Source: Paenisporosarcina sp050269735 (GTDB lineage Bacteria > Bacillota > Bacilli > Bacillales_A > Planococcaceae). From it: a stretch of 64,000 nucleotides of DNA. Location of the stretch: contig NZ_JBNNIX010000001.1 in NCBI RefSeq assembly GCF_050269735.1, forward strand, positions 1 to 64,000, in the 5' to 3' direction. This document shows, piece after piece, positions 1 through 9,420 of the stretch. The notes under the pieces are model-generated. The model searched no databases. It was not told where the DNA came from and saw nothing but the letters and a program-made list of their open reading frames with translations. A program made the position numbers and the translations under genes. Position 1 is the first letter of the stretch. Each line of letters begins with the position of its first letter.

Positions 1-20
1 AGGATCAAACTCTCCATAAT
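1..20 (-). rRNA. rrs: 16S rRNA gene, 5' end only
   Basis: The reverse complement of the first 20 bases reads TTATGGAGAGTTTGATCCT, the universal start of bacterial 16S rRNA (primer 27F region). Only the extreme 5' end is present; the gene leaves the window at position 1. An rRNA operon just beyond gyrA matches the place of rrnO in Bacillus subtilis. Confidence 0.93.
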
Positions 21-99
21 AGGTGAGTCGATTAGCTCGACTTTGTTGCTGGCGTCAAATTAATGACGTTTATAATGAACGTTTAAGTTCAAGTTTTGC

Positions 100-160
100 T
101 TCCGGCACCGAAGTGCGTTCCGCTTAATTGTTGACGTTTTGCTGTTCAGTTTTCAAGGTT
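100..160 (-). promoter_or_regulatory. 16S leader with boxA-like antitermination sequence
   Basis: On the minus strand this leader contains CCTTGAAAACTGAACA followed by GCAAAACGTCAA. This sequence type is typical of Bacillales pre-16S and rRNA spacer leaders, where it takes part in antitermination and RNase processing. It was recognised by sequence type only. Confidence 0.5.
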
Positions 161-196
161 CATTTCGTTGGTCACTCTCGCGACAGCAACTTTTAT

Positions 197-307
197 ATCT
201 TAGCAAATCCAGTTTGTCATGTCAACAAAAAGTTTTGCTTTTCATTTTTGTTTGCCGCTTGTTTTGGCGACTCACTTATAATAACTTATTTCCCACACGA
301 GTGTCAA
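197..307 (-). promoter_or_regulatory. tandem rRNA operon promoters
   Basis: Two sigma-A-like promoters read toward the 16S gene. The distal one has TTGACA (complement of 302-307) and TATTAT (complement of 278-283) with an 18-nt spacer. The proximal one has TTGACA (complement of 220-225) and TAAGAT (complement of 197-202) with a 17-nt spacer. Tandem promoters about 80 bp apart are usual for Bacillus rrn operons. Between 340 and 560 nothing else was recognised except room for the MFS gene promoter. Confidence 0.6.
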
Positions 308-578
308 CAGTATTTTAGACATTTATCCATTTTCTTTTAAAATTTTTTTAGAAATAATTGGATGCAAGAACCGACGTACTACATGTGGTGTGTAATTACT
401 GAATTACCATTGAATGGAGTCTATATACTGAACCTGGACTGCTACTCTTTTTGTAAGTTTCATAAGCATTTTCTAACCGCCTTAGTCATTACTTAATCTG
501 AAGACCTTTTATTCATTTTTCGAACTATCCAGACTACTTATAGAAGTTTAGTATGAAAGATAGAAAGAAGGGTTACGT

Positions 579-1793
579 ATGAGAGAGAAGTTCACATTTC
601 ATCCTGTGGTATGGACATTATTAATTGGAACTGTTTTTGCAAGAGGGGCCAGTTTTATGGCTCTGCCTTTTCTGGCCTTATATTTATCTAACACTCATGG
701 AATTCATCCTGTTTGGATTGGACTAACGATTGGACTGTCTCCGTTAACCGGAACCATAGGAGGTTTCATTGGGGGTTACATTTCGGATCGGTTTGGACGG
801 AAAAAGGTAATGTTATGGACGATACTTGTGTGGGGTCTGGTTTATTTCGGATTTTCTCAAGCATCACACATCGGGATATTTATGGTACTGAATGCCATGA
901 ACGGTCTTTGTCGTTCATTCTTTGAACCATCCTCCCAGGCGATGATGGCAGATTTAACTACTCCTCAAAAAAGAAAGCGTGTATTTTCACTACGATACAC
1001 GGCTATTAATATTGGTGCATCACTCGGACCGCTACTTGGCGTTTATATTGCGCAGTTTTCGACTTCCTTGCCTTTTTTGTTAACGGGTTTGATGTACCTT
1101 CTATATGGAGGAACTCTGTTCATCATGTTAAATCGCTATTCAATTTCACTTGTAACTCCTGTTCATCAATTGCCACTGTTGGACACGTTAATGGTGACAT
1201 GGAAAGACAAAACCTTGCTCGTATTTATCATTGGGGGGATCTTGATAAATGTCGGCTATTCGCAAATTGATTCGAACTTACCTCAATACATACAACAATC
1301 GTTTTCTGACGGTGTTGCTCTTTTTGCAAGGCTTGTTGCTCTCAATGCGATACTCGTCATCATTTTGCAAGTTCCTTTAAGTTTAATATCTGAGAAATGG
1401 CCAGTTCTTCGTGTAATGATTTTCGGGAGTATTTTCTTTGCAGTTGGGTTTGCAAGTTTTGGATTTGCTACCTCAGCAGTTGGCATGATGATTGCTATGG
1501 CGATTGTCACTATCGGGGAAATTTTCATTTTCCCGTCCACCAGCGTCTTTATTGATCAAATTGCTCCCGAAGATCGAAGAGGAACTTACTTTGGGGCTGG
1601 GCAGTTTCGGTCAATCGGAAATTTCACGGGACCTGTACTTGGGGGATGGTTGCTCCAGGACTTCAGCGGGGATATCTTGTTTTCTGTAATCGCAGGTATT
1701 ATTTTGTGCAGCATATTCTTCTACTACTTAGGGAATGTGCACATACTAGAAAAGCAAAAACGCAACACTATCTTGAATGCAGTGGAGCAATAG
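579..1793 (+). CDS. MFS transporter, drug/metabolite efflux type
   Basis: A 404-residue, very hydrophobic protein with about 12 predicted membrane segments, of major facilitator superfamily size. The MFS motif A lies at residues 65-76 (GGYISDRFGRKK) in the loop between helices 2 and 3. A second, weaker copy of this arrangement is seen in the C-terminal half, as expected for the duplicated fold. The start is set by AGAAGGG six bases before ATG. It is a single gene divergent from the rRNA operon and convergent with gyrA. Substrate unknown; the family includes many proton-driven multidrug and sugar exporters, so any substrate would be a guess. Confidence 0.9.
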   Translation: MREKFTFHPVVWTLLIGTVFARGASFMALPFLALYLSNTHGIHPVWIGLTIGLSPLTGTIGGFIGGYISDRFGRKKVMLWTILVWGLVYFGFSQASHIGIFMVLNAMNGLCRSFFEPSSQAMMADLTTPQKRKRVFSLRYTAINIGASLGPLLGVYIAQFSTSLPFLLTGLMYLLYGGTLFIMLNRYSISLVTPVHQLPLLDTLMVTWKDKTLLVFIIGGILINVGYSQIDSNLPQYIQQSFSDGVALFARLVALNAILVIILQVPLSLISEKWPVLRVMIFGSIFFAVGFASFGFATSAVGMMIAMAIVTIGEIFIFPSTSVFIDQIAPEDRRGTYFGAGQFRSIGNFTGPVLGGWLLQDFSGDILFSVIAGIILCSIFFYYLGNVHILEKQKRNTILNAVEQ

Positions 1794-1825
1794 ATTGAAA
1801 AACTGCTGTTAATCTTCAATCAAAA

Positions 1826-1860
1826 AAGGACTAAGGCGCATAAGCGCCTTAGTCCTTCTA
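1826..1860 (-). terminator. gyrA terminator, probably bidirectional
   Basis: A perfect 14-bp stem (1826-1839 with 1844-1857) has a 4-nt loop. On the minus strand it is followed by a run of T. It sits directly at the gyrA stop and also faces the end of the MFS gene, so it can serve both. Confidence 0.9.
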
Positions 1861-4410
1861 TTATTCTTCTGAAGAATCTGCTTCTGTCGGTAAGTCCACA
1901 CTTGCTTCTGTAGTTGATTCTTCTCCCTCAACTACTGTAGTTGTGCTTTCTTCACCATCTTCATCAAATTCTTCTTCATCTTCAGCTTTTTCTACTTTTG
2001 CGACCGTTGCTACAAGTTCATCATCGCCTAAACGAATTAAGCGGACACCTTGCGTGCTGCGACCCGTGATTGAAATACTGTTAACGTCCATACGAATTAA
2101 CATTCCATTAATCGTGATGAGCATCAAATCTTCTGAGCCATCTACCGCTTTAACAGCTGATAACGGACCAGTTTTATCGGTGATTTGGCTTGTCTTAATT
2201 CCAACTCCACCACGTGACTGTAAACGATACTCTTCTTCTGGCGTACGTTTTCCGTAACCATTTTCCGTCACGACCAATACTTCCTGACCTGGCTCCAGGA
2301 TTTCCATGCCGACGACATGATCGTCTTCACGTAAACGAATTCCTCGAACTCCAGAAGCTGTACGACCCATTGAACGGATATCTGTTTCTTCAAAGCGCAC
2401 AAGCATTCCTTTGCGCGTTCCGATGATGATGTGTTTTTTCCCATCTGTCAAACGAACGGAAATCAACTCATCGTCTTCTCTTAAAGAGATTGAGATAAGA
2501 CCATTCGCACGAATATTGGCAAACCCGCTGACTGGTGTACGTTTTGTTACACCCAGACGAGTAGTGAAGATAAAGTATGCATCGTCTTCAAATGAAGCCA
2601 TTTGAATCATTGCCGTAACTTTCTCTTCTTTATCGACACCTAACAGATTGACGATTGGCAATCCTTTAGCTGTACGGCCGTACTCAGGAATTTCGTATCC
2701 TTTCGCACGGTATACCTTACCTGTGTTTGTAAAGAACAGGATGGTATCGTGGGTTGAAGTATAAAGAAGATGTTCAACGAAATCATTTTCATTCGTGCCC
2801 ATTCCCTGTACGCCTCGCCCACCACGTTTTTGGCTGCGATACGTATTAACTGGCAGACGTTTAATGTATCCGTTGTGAGTCAATGTCAGAACAGAGTTCT
2901 CACGTGGGATTAAGTCTTCGTCTTCCATCATTTCAGCGCCACCCGCAGTAATTTCCGTACGTCGTTTATCGCTGAAACGCTCTTTAATTTCATTTAATTC
3001 TTCTCGAATGATTTGAATAACTTTCAATTCATCCGCTAAAATCGCACGAAGTTCAGCAATCAGCTTTTGAAGTTCTTGGTATTCTTCTTCAATTTTGTCG
3101 CGTTCCAAACCAGTTAAACGTTGAAGACGCATATCAAGAATTGCCTGTGCTTGACGTTCAGACAAGTTGAATTGAGCAATTAACCCATGTTTTGCTTCTT
3201 CTCCTGTTTGTGAACTACGGATCAATGCAATAATTTCATCAATATGATCCAAGGCGATACGAAGACCTTCTAAAATGTGAGCACGGTCTTCCGCTTTTGT
3301 CAGTTCAAACTGTGTACGTCGTTTAATAACGACTTTTTGGTGCTCCAAATAATGATATAAAATCTCTTTCAGACCAAGTACTTTTGGCTGACCGTCGACA
3401 AGCGCCAACATATTCACACCAAAACTTGATTGAAGAGCTGTTTGTTTATATAGATTGTTTAATAGGACATTGGCATTGGCGTCTTTACGGACTTCAATGA
3501 CGATGCGCATTCCATTACGGTCAGACTCATCTCGAAGATCCGTGATGCCATCAATTTTCTTATCGCGCACAAGTTCCGCGATTTTTTCAATCAGGCGGGC
3601 CTTATTCACTTGGAAAGGAAGTTCATGAACTAAAATGACTTCTTTGCCATTTGATTTTTGTTCAATTTCAACTTTACCGCGGATAATAACTGATCCACGC
3701 CCTGTTTCGTAAGCACGACGAATCCCGCTTCGTCCTAAAATAATACCACCAGTAGGGAAATCAGGACCTGGAATGATTTCCATAAGCTCTTCAGTAGTAA
3801 TCGCTTCATTTTCAGCAAGTGCCAACACTGCTTCAATGGTTTCACCCAAATGATGTGGTGGAATATTCGTTGCCATACCAACAGCAATCCCTGAAGTACC
3901 GTTTACTAATAAGTTTGGGTAACGACTTGGAAGAACAACTGGTTCTTTTTCTTGACCATCATAGTTATCTTTGAAATCGATTGTGTTTTTGTTGATATCA
4001 CGCAGTAATTCCATCGCGATTTTCGACATACGAGACTCGGTATAACGCATTGCTGCCGCCGCATCTCCATCAACTGATCCAAAGTTCCCGTGACCATCTA
4101 CTAACATATAACGATAACTCCAGTGTTGCGCCATTCGAACCATGGTGTCGTAAACAGCTGTATCACCATGTGGATGGTACTTACCAATTACGTCTCCAAC
4201 AATACGAGCTGATTTTTTGTACGGTTTTTCTGCCGTATTCCCTAAATCTTGCATCGCATATAAAATACGTCGGTGAACAGGTTTTAAACCGTCCCGAACA
4301 TCTGGAAGAGCTCGTTGAACAATAACACTCATTGCATAGTCAAGGAATGACGTTTTCATCTCTGTACTGATATTAATTCCTTTAACTCCATCATTTGCTA
4401 TATTCGTCAC
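1861..4410 (-). CDS. gyrA: DNA gyrase subunit A
   Basis: Breakage-reunion subunit of the A2B2 gyrase that introduces negative supercoils. The 849-residue protein has the winged-helix/tower domain, with the active-site tyrosine at Y123 in MRYTES, followed by the C-terminal beta-pinwheel. The pinwheel carries the GyrA-box type sequence QKRGGRG near residue 530 and several G-x-G-x-R/K repeats. The tail is acidic and Glu/Thr-rich, typical of Bacillales GyrA. The quinolone-determining positions are Thr84 and Asp88, where B. subtilis has Ser and Glu. gyrB lies immediately upstream (27 nt), so the two are co-transcribed. A strong terminator follows. Confidence 0.98.
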   Translation of the reverse strand: MTNIANDGVKGINISTEMKTSFLDYAMSVIVQRALPDVRDGLKPVHRRILYAMQDLGNTAEKPYKKSARIVGDVIGKYHPHGDTAVYDTMVRMAQHWSYRYMLVDGHGNFGSVDGDAAAAMRYTESRMSKIAMELLRDINKNTIDFKDNYDGQEKEPVVLPSRYPNLLVNGTSGIAVGMATNIPPHHLGETIEAVLALAENEAITTEELMEIIPGPDFPTGGIILGRSGIRRAYETGRGSVIIRGKVEIEQKSNGKEVILVHELPFQVNKARLIEKIAELVRDKKIDGITDLRDESDRNGMRIVIEVRKDANANVLLNNLYKQTALQSSFGVNMLALVDGQPKVLGLKEILYHYLEHQKVVIKRRTQFELTKAEDRAHILEGLRIALDHIDEIIALIRSSQTGEEAKHGLIAQFNLSERQAQAILDMRLQRLTGLERDKIEEEYQELQKLIAELRAILADELKVIQIIREELNEIKERFSDKRRTEITAGGAEMMEDEDLIPRENSVLTLTHNGYIKRLPVNTYRSQKRGGRGVQGMGTNENDFVEHLLYTSTHDTILFFTNTGKVYRAKGYEIPEYGRTAKGLPIVNLLGVDKEEKVTAMIQMASFEDDAYFIFTTRLGVTKRTPVSGFANIRANGLISISLREDDELISVRLTDGKKHIIIGTRKGMLVRFEETDIRSMGRTASGVRGIRLREDDHVVGMEILEPGQEVLVVTENGYGKRTPEEEYRLQSRGGVGIKTSQITDKTGPLSAVKAVDGSEDLMLITINGMLIRMDVNSISITGRSTQGVRLIRLGDDELVATVAKVEKAEDEEEFDEDGEESTTTVVEGEESTTEASVDLPTEADSSEE

Positions 4411-4437
4411 GCAGGCGACCTCCCTTCACTTGGGGTA

Positions 4438-6363
4438 TTAAATATCCAAGTTTTTCACATAAATTGCATTTTCTTCGATGAATTGACGACGAGGTTCTAC
4501 TTCATCCCCCATTAAACGTTCAAATGTTTCATCTGCATCTATCGCATCTTCCAAGTTAACCTGTAACAATGTGCGAACTGCTGGATCCATTGTTGTATCC
4601 CATAATTGAGTCGCATCCATCTCTCCAAGACCTTTGTATCGTTGAATGACTGGTTTTGGTTGTTTTGGCAAACGCTCAAGGATTTCAGCCAGTTGCTTAT
4701 CTGAATAACAATACTCCACATTTTTCCCTTGTTTAATCTGGAATAATGGAGGCTGTGCGATATATACATATCCTGCTTCAATCAACGGACGCATGAAACG
4801 GAATAAGAAAGTTAATAATAAAGTTCGGATATGGGCACCATCTACATCGGCATCCGTCATGATGACGATTTTATGATAACGTGCTTTTTCCAACGCAAAC
4901 TCTTCACCGATCCCGGTTCCAAGTGCTGTAATAATCGCTCGGATTTCAGTATTCGATAAAATTTTATCCAAACGTGCTTTTTCCACGTTCAAAATTTTCC
5001 CTTTTAACGGCAAAATCGCTTGGAAATGACGATCACGTCCTGATTTTGCTGAACCGCCGGCAGAGTCACCCTCTACTACATACAATTCACTATCAGCAGG
5101 AATACGAGAAGAACAATCCGCCAATTTACCAGGTAAGCTTGATACTTCCAAAGCAGACTTACGACGTGTGAATTCACGCGCTTTTTTCGCTGCAACACGT
5201 GCACGGGCTGCCATTAATCCTTTATCAATGACTTTACGGGCAACCGATGGATTTTCCAGCATAAAACGTTCAAACGCTTCGGAGAACAATGAATTCGTAA
5301 TCGTGCTGACTTCAGAGTTTCCTAATTTCGTTTTCGTTTGTCCTTCAAATTGTGGATCTGGATGTTTGACTGACACAATGGCAGTCAATCCTTCACGCAC
5401 ATCATCACCTGTTAAATTCGTATCGGCATCTTTCAACATGTTGTTTTTGCGTCCGTAATCATTGATTACACGCGTCAACGCCATTTTAAATCCGGATTCA
5501 TGCGTACCGCCTTCATACGTGTTGATATTGTTCGCGAATGAGAAAATATTAGACGAGTAACCACTGTTATATTGCATAGCGATTTCAATTGAAATTCCGT
5601 CTTTTTCACCTTCGATATAAATCGGTTCGTCATGAATTGGCTCTTTTGATTTATTCAAGTGCTCAACGTACGACTTAATACCACCTTCGTAGTAGTAAGT
5701 GTTCGTGCGCACTTCTTCTTCACGCTCATCCGAAATGATAATTTTCAAACCGCGGTTCAAGTAAGCTAGCTCACGTAAACGATTAGCTAAAATATCATAT
5801 TCGTAGACTGTTGTTTCGGTAAAAATCTCTGGATCCGCTTTAAAACGGACAGTAGAACCAGTTTTGTCAGTTTCACCAACGACCGATAATTCTTTTGTTA
5901 CAGCACCACGTTCAAATTTGATGTAATGAAGCTTTTCATCACGATGAACATATACTTCCGTTACTTCCGAAAGGGCGTTAACTACCGAGGCACCAACACC
6001 ATGTAGACCACCAGAAACTTTGTATCCGCCACCGCCAAATTTACCTCCGGCATGTAAGACAGTCATAATGACTTCAACAGCTGGGCGTCCCATTTTCTCA
6101 TGGTTGCTGACTGGAATTCCGCGGCCGTTATCATCTACTTTGATCCAATTGTCTTTCTCGATTGTGATGGCAATTTCATCACAGTGACCAGCCAATGCTT
6201 CGTCAATTGCGTTATCTACGATTTCCCATACAAGATGGTGAAGTCCTTTTGAACTCGTCGAACCAATGTACATTCCTGGACGTTTACGTACCGCTTCTAA
6301 ACCTTCTAATACTTGTATCTGATCAGCATCATAAGATTGCAGTTCTTTTTCTTCCATCGCCAT
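4438..6363 (-). CDS. gyrB: DNA gyrase subunit B
   Basis: ATPase subunit of gyrase, 641 residues. The N-terminal GHKL ATPase domain is marked by DNAIDEALAG and the loop GGLHGVGASVVNALS. The TOPRIM domain has EGDSAGGSAKSGRD, PLKGKILNVEKA and the metal-binding DADVDGAHIRTL. The C-terminal end has the GyrA-contact motif QRYKGLGEMD. The chosen ATG follows AGGTGA by five bases; a second ATG two codons later is also possible. It sits between remB and gyrA in one minus-strand operon. Confidence 0.98.
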   Translation of the reverse strand: MAMEEKELQSYDADQIQVLEGLEAVRKRPGMYIGSTSSKGLHHLVWEIVDNAIDEALAGHCDEIAITIEKDNWIKVDDNGRGIPVSNHEKMGRPAVEVIMTVLHAGGKFGGGGYKVSGGLHGVGASVVNALSEVTEVYVHRDEKLHYIKFERGAVTKELSVVGETDKTGSTVRFKADPEIFTETTVYEYDILANRLRELAYLNRGLKIIISDEREEEVRTNTYYYEGGIKSYVEHLNKSKEPIHDEPIYIEGEKDGISIEIAMQYNSGYSSNIFSFANNINTYEGGTHESGFKMALTRVINDYGRKNNMLKDADTNLTGDDVREGLTAIVSVKHPDPQFEGQTKTKLGNSEVSTITNSLFSEAFERFMLENPSVARKVIDKGLMAARARVAAKKAREFTRRKSALEVSSLPGKLADCSSRIPADSELYVVEGDSAGGSAKSGRDRHFQAILPLKGKILNVEKARLDKILSNTEIRAIITALGTGIGEEFALEKARYHKIVIMTDADVDGAHIRTLLLTFLFRFMRPLIEAGYVYIAQPPLFQIKQGKNVEYCYSDKQLAEILERLPKQPKPVIQRYKGLGEMDATQLWDTTMDPAVRTLLQVNLEDAIDADETFERLMGDEVEPRRQFIEENAIYVKNLDI

Positions 6364-6368
6364 TTAGC

Positions 6369-6662
6369 TCACCTGCTCTTTCCTACTGTCTTGTCGCTAT
6401 TGTTCATAAGGGGGCCTGCCCCTTGTAATTGAATAAATTTCTTTACGATGTTCTGCGGACTAAGAGGTGATGCATACGTTAAAAAAGGAGTGACGATTAA
6501 AGACTTTACACGTGGTATTTCTACCAAGCATCGTGTACGTGGATTTTGCAACCACGAGTCCCGCTCCGTCTCATCCTTTATCTCGCGAAAATCTAATATC
6601 GAGAGGATTTCGCTGTACATGACGACAATGTCTTTGCCGATAACCACATACAAAATACTCAC
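6369..6662 (-). CDS. remB: RemB/YaaB-like extracellular matrix regulatory protein (DUF370)
   Basis: A 97-residue protein whose first half (VVIGKDIVVMYSEILSILDF) and C-terminal block (SLIVTPFLTYASPLSPQNI) resemble RemB, the small beta-rich relative of the DNA-binding biofilm regulator RemA. Its position between recF and gyrB is the same as in B. subtilis. The start is a GTG that overlaps the recF stop by four bases (GTGA) behind GGAGGAGC, showing translational coupling. It is somewhat longer than the roughly 81-residue Bacillus protein because of a basic C-terminal tail. A role in matrix gene control is inferred from the family. Confidence 0.85.
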   Translation of the reverse strand: MSILYVVIGKDIVVMYSEILSILDFREIKDETERDSWLQNPRTRCLVEIPRVKSLIVTPFLTYASPLSPQNIVKKFIQLQGAGPLMNNSDKTVGKSR

Positions 6663-7777
6663 GCTCCTCCATCAACATGTCCTTGCTTCACATTAAATAT
6701 TGCAGCTTGCGTAATCGTTTCATGATCGATGCCATCCACACTTGTTGTGGTAACAAAGGTTTGAACTTCGCCTTGGATGGTATTTAATAAGTGAGATTGT
6801 CTGTAGTCATCCAGTTCGGATAAAACATCATCGAGTAATAATACCGGTGATTCCCCGACTTCCTGTTTGATTAATTCAATCTCTGCAAGTTTCAGTGACA
6901 GTGCCGTTGTACGTTGCTGTCCCTGGGAACCATAAGTTTGCACGTCGTAGCCATTGACGAAAAACTGCAAATCATCCCGATGTGGACCGGTCAAAGTTAC
7001 ACCTCTCGCCAACTCTTGCGCTTTGCCTGCTTGCAATTTTCGCTGAAGGAAATCAGCCATTTGTTCGAATGTTGCATTTTGGTCAAGGCCACTGACAGGG
7101 TTATAGCGAACTTCTAATTTTTCAAGACCACGGGAAATACCTAAATGAATCGGTTCTGCCCATTTTTGAAGAAGCTCCATAAATTGAAATCTTTTACGGA
7201 TAACGCTGACAGCTGCTTGAATATATTGATCTGTGTAAACATCAAACATTACATCGTTTACAGATGATTTTCCTTGATGCATTTTCAGTAAATGATTTCG
7301 CTGTTTTAATAACTTTTGAAACGTCAGTAAATCGTGTAAATAAACAGGCGATATTTGCCCAATTTCCATATCCAAAAAACGTCTTCTTACTTGAGGACTG
7401 CCTTTTACAAGATGCAAATCTTCTGGTGCAAACATCACCACATTTAGTTGACCGATATAATCACTTAAACGATTTTGTTCCAAATGGTTCACTTTCGCTT
7501 TTTTGCCTTTTTTGGATAAAGTCAATTCAAGCGGTAAGCGGCCATATTTTTTATGAACATCACCTTTTATTTTACCATATTCTTCAGCCCAACGTATCAA
7601 TTCTTTATCATTGGACGTTCGGTGAGATTTTGCCATCGAAAGCACATAAATGGATTCCATAATGTTGGTTTTTCCTTGTGCATTTTCTCCGATTAGAACA
7701 TTGATGGTTTTTGAAAAATTTAACGATAACGATTCATAGTTTCGATAGTTCGTTAATTCCAGACTTTCTATGTGCAT
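6659..7777 (-). CDS. recF: DNA replication and repair protein RecF
   Basis: SMC-like ATPase that helps load RecA at single-strand gaps with RecO and RecR. The 372-residue protein has Walker A GENAQGKTN at residues 33-41, the family signature LTGPHRDDL near 262, and Walker B with the ABC-type D-loop (LLLDDVLSELDD) near 318. It begins one base after the S4-domain gene and its stop overlaps the remB start, so it sits in the middle of the dnaA-gyrA cluster. Full length for the family. Confidence 0.97.
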   Translation of the reverse strand: MHIESLELTNYRNYESLSLNFSKTINVLIGENAQGKTNIMESIYVLSMAKSHRTSNDKELIRWAEEYGKIKGDVHKKYGRLPLELTLSKKGKKAKVNHLEQNRLSDYIGQLNVVMFAPEDLHLVKGSPQVRRRFLDMEIGQISPVYLHDLLTFQKLLKQRNHLLKMHQGKSSVNDVMFDVYTDQYIQAAVSVIRKRFQFMELLQKWAEPIHLGISRGLEKLEVRYNPVSGLDQNATFEQMADFLQRKLQAGKAQELARGVTLTGPHRDDLQFFVNGYDVQTYGSQGQQRTTALSLKLAEIELIKQEVGESPVLLLDDVLSELDDYRQSHLLNTIQGEVQTFVTTTSVDGIDHETITQAAIFNVKQGHVDGGA

Positions 7778-7778
7778 A

Positions 7779-8006
7779 TTATTGCCCGCTCAATGGATCC
7801 ACAATGCGAAGTTCGCCTACTCCAGGGATGTTCACTAAATCTCCGTTACGTAGTTTACGACCACGTCTTTGATCTACTTCCCCGTTTATCAATACTTCAT
7901 TTTCCGATAAAAACCATTTAGCCATTCCACCAGAGCTTATTACGTCTGTCATTTTCAGTACTTGCCCAAGGGTTACATATTCCGTTCCAATTTCTAGTTC
8001 TTTCAA
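7779..8006 (-). CDS. yaaA: S4-domain RNA-binding protein YaaA
   Basis: A 75-residue single S4 domain, with the core GGMAKWFLSENEVLINGEVDQRRGRKLRNGDLV, typical of RNA-binding S4 folds. The family is found between dnaN and recF across Firmicutes and is thought to act in ribosome assembly or RNA binding; the exact role is not established. The start is TTG, placed eight bases after GAAGGATG. A weak terminator separates it from dnaN, so it may use its own promoter. Confidence 0.93.
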   Translation of the reverse strand: MKELEIGTEYVTLGQVLKMTDVISSGGMAKWFLSENEVLINGEVDQRRGRKLRNGDLVNIPGVGELRIVDPLSGQ

Positions 8007-8067
8007 GTTAATTACATCCTTCGTTTTTTAGTCTATCCCTTCATTTTACTTCATTTTCTTTAATAAG

Positions 8068-8101
8068 TAAAAAAGGATAGCCCAATTAAGGACTACCCTT
8101 G
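8068..8101 (-). terminator. dnaN terminator
   Basis: On the minus strand AAGGGTAGTCC pairs with GGGCTATCCTT (two G-U pairs) around a short AT loop and is followed by six T. It lies just after the dnaN stop. Confidence 0.8.
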
Positions 8102-8114
8102 AAAAAATTAATTT

Positions 8115-9251
8115 TTAATATGTGCGAACAGGTAAAATTAGTTGCAAAATCGCGTCATCATGAACGGATTTTAAAATGAACGGGCGCATCGCTCCTGTAA
8201 ATTGAACCATTACATCTTGTCCATCTACAGCCTTTAATGCATCCATCATATATTTCGCACTGAACGAGATTTTAAGTTCTTCCCCTTCAATCGACGTTGC
8301 TTGAATTTCTTCTTCTACTTTCCCTACTTCAGGTGAACTAGATGAAATTTCAACCACATTGCCTTCCAAAGAACTGAATCGGACAATATTATTGCGTTCT
8401 TCACGTGCCAACAAAGAAGCACGATCGATTGCTTGAAGTAATGCTTTTCCGTTCACTGTTACTGTCGTTTTGTATTCGTTTGGAATTAAACGTGATGTAT
8501 CCGGATAATTTCCTTCAAGTAAACGTGAATAGAATAAGACATCAGAAGTTTTAAATAACACTTGTTGTTGTGTCATGACGATATGAACTGGTTCTGAAGA
8601 GTCTCCAATGATTTTACTTAATTCATTTAAGCTCTTTCCTGGAATAACTACGCTATATTCTCCTTCAGGCAGCTGCTCCAAAGTCGTTTTACGACGAGCT
8701 AGACGGTGACTGTCTGTTGCTACACAAACAAGCTCCCCATTTTTCACTTCCCAATGAACGCCTGTTAATACAGGACGACTTTCAGAAGTTGATACAGCGA
8801 ATACAGTTTCGCGAACAATTGATTTTAATAAATCAGCTGGAATGACAAATTGGCGATCATCTTGAATCTCTGGAAGTAATGGATATTCAGAAGCATCTAG
8901 TCCAATTAAATGGAATTCTGATTTACCTGAACGAATATGCGTTTGATATTGTTCATTTACTTCAATTTCCACATCACTTGTTGGTAACTTACGAACGATT
9001 TCGTTAAACATACGAGCTTGAACAACAATTGTTCCTTCTTCAATTACACGAATAACTTGTTCGCCATTTTCTTCAGCTTTAATAAAAGTTTGAATTGTAA
9101 TATCGGAATCACTACCAGTTAAGTGCAATCCTTGTTCTGTAACTTCTAATTTAATCCCCGTCAAAATTGGAATCGTCGTTTTAGAACTTACTGCTTTCAT
9201 AACATCGTTTAACCCATCTAATAACCGTTCACGCATGATTTCAAATTTCAT
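8115..9251 (-). CDS. dnaN: DNA polymerase III beta sliding clamp
   Basis: The ring-shaped processivity clamp, 378 residues in three repeated clamp domains, normal for the family. The N-terminus MKFEIMRERLLDGLNDVMKAV and the C-terminal LQLILPVRTY match the conserved start and end of Firmicute DnaN. It lies downstream of dnaA, separated by the 169-bp origin segment that contains the unwinding element, and is read in the same direction. It ends at a hairpin terminator. Confidence 0.98.
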   Translation of the reverse strand: MKFEIMRERLLDGLNDVMKAVSSKTTIPILTGIKLEVTEQGLHLTGSDSDITIQTFIKAEENGEQVIRVIEEGTIVVQARMFNEIVRKLPTSDVEIEVNEQYQTHIRSGKSEFHLIGLDASEYPLLPEIQDDRQFVIPADLLKSIVRETVFAVSTSESRPVLTGVHWEVKNGELVCVATDSHRLARRKTTLEQLPEGEYSVVIPGKSLNELSKIIGDSSEPVHIVMTQQQVLFKTSDVLFYSRLLEGNYPDTSRLIPNEYKTTVTVNGKALLQAIDRASLLAREERNNIVRFSSLEGNVVEISSSSPEVGKVEEEIQATSIEGEELKISFSAKYMMDALKAVDGQDVMVQFTGAMRPFILKSVHDDAILQLILPVRTY

Positions 9252-9420
9252 GATAAATACCTCGCTTATATATTTATTAATGTTTTAAAAGAATAATAGA
9301 TATAGTAATAGGGCCTGTGGATTTGTTGATAAGTCCATTTTACCGAATAAAATCAGTCTATCCACATGTAGATAGACTGTGTATAAACTAGGCGGTCGAT
9401 TGTGGGGTTATCCACAACTG
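9252..9420. other. oriC, dnaA-dnaN part: unwinding element with DnaA boxes and DnaA-trio
   Basis: The segment holds DnaA boxes TTATCCACA (9408-9416) and CTATCCACA (9358-9366), plus two divergent boxes, TGTTGATAA (9324-9332) and TGTGGATTT (9316-9324). Next to these is GGGCCTGTGG preceded by TAG/TAA triplets (about 9293-9310), the layout of the Bacillus DnaA-trio element. Beyond is an AT-only stretch (9266-9292), the likely unwinding region. This follows the B. subtilis incC/DUE arrangement. Confidence 0.85.

Noticed and set aside
128..340. Open frame of 70 codons on the plus strand
   Set aside because: It lies across the rRNA leader and its two promoters, has no ribosome site and no recognisable protein features.
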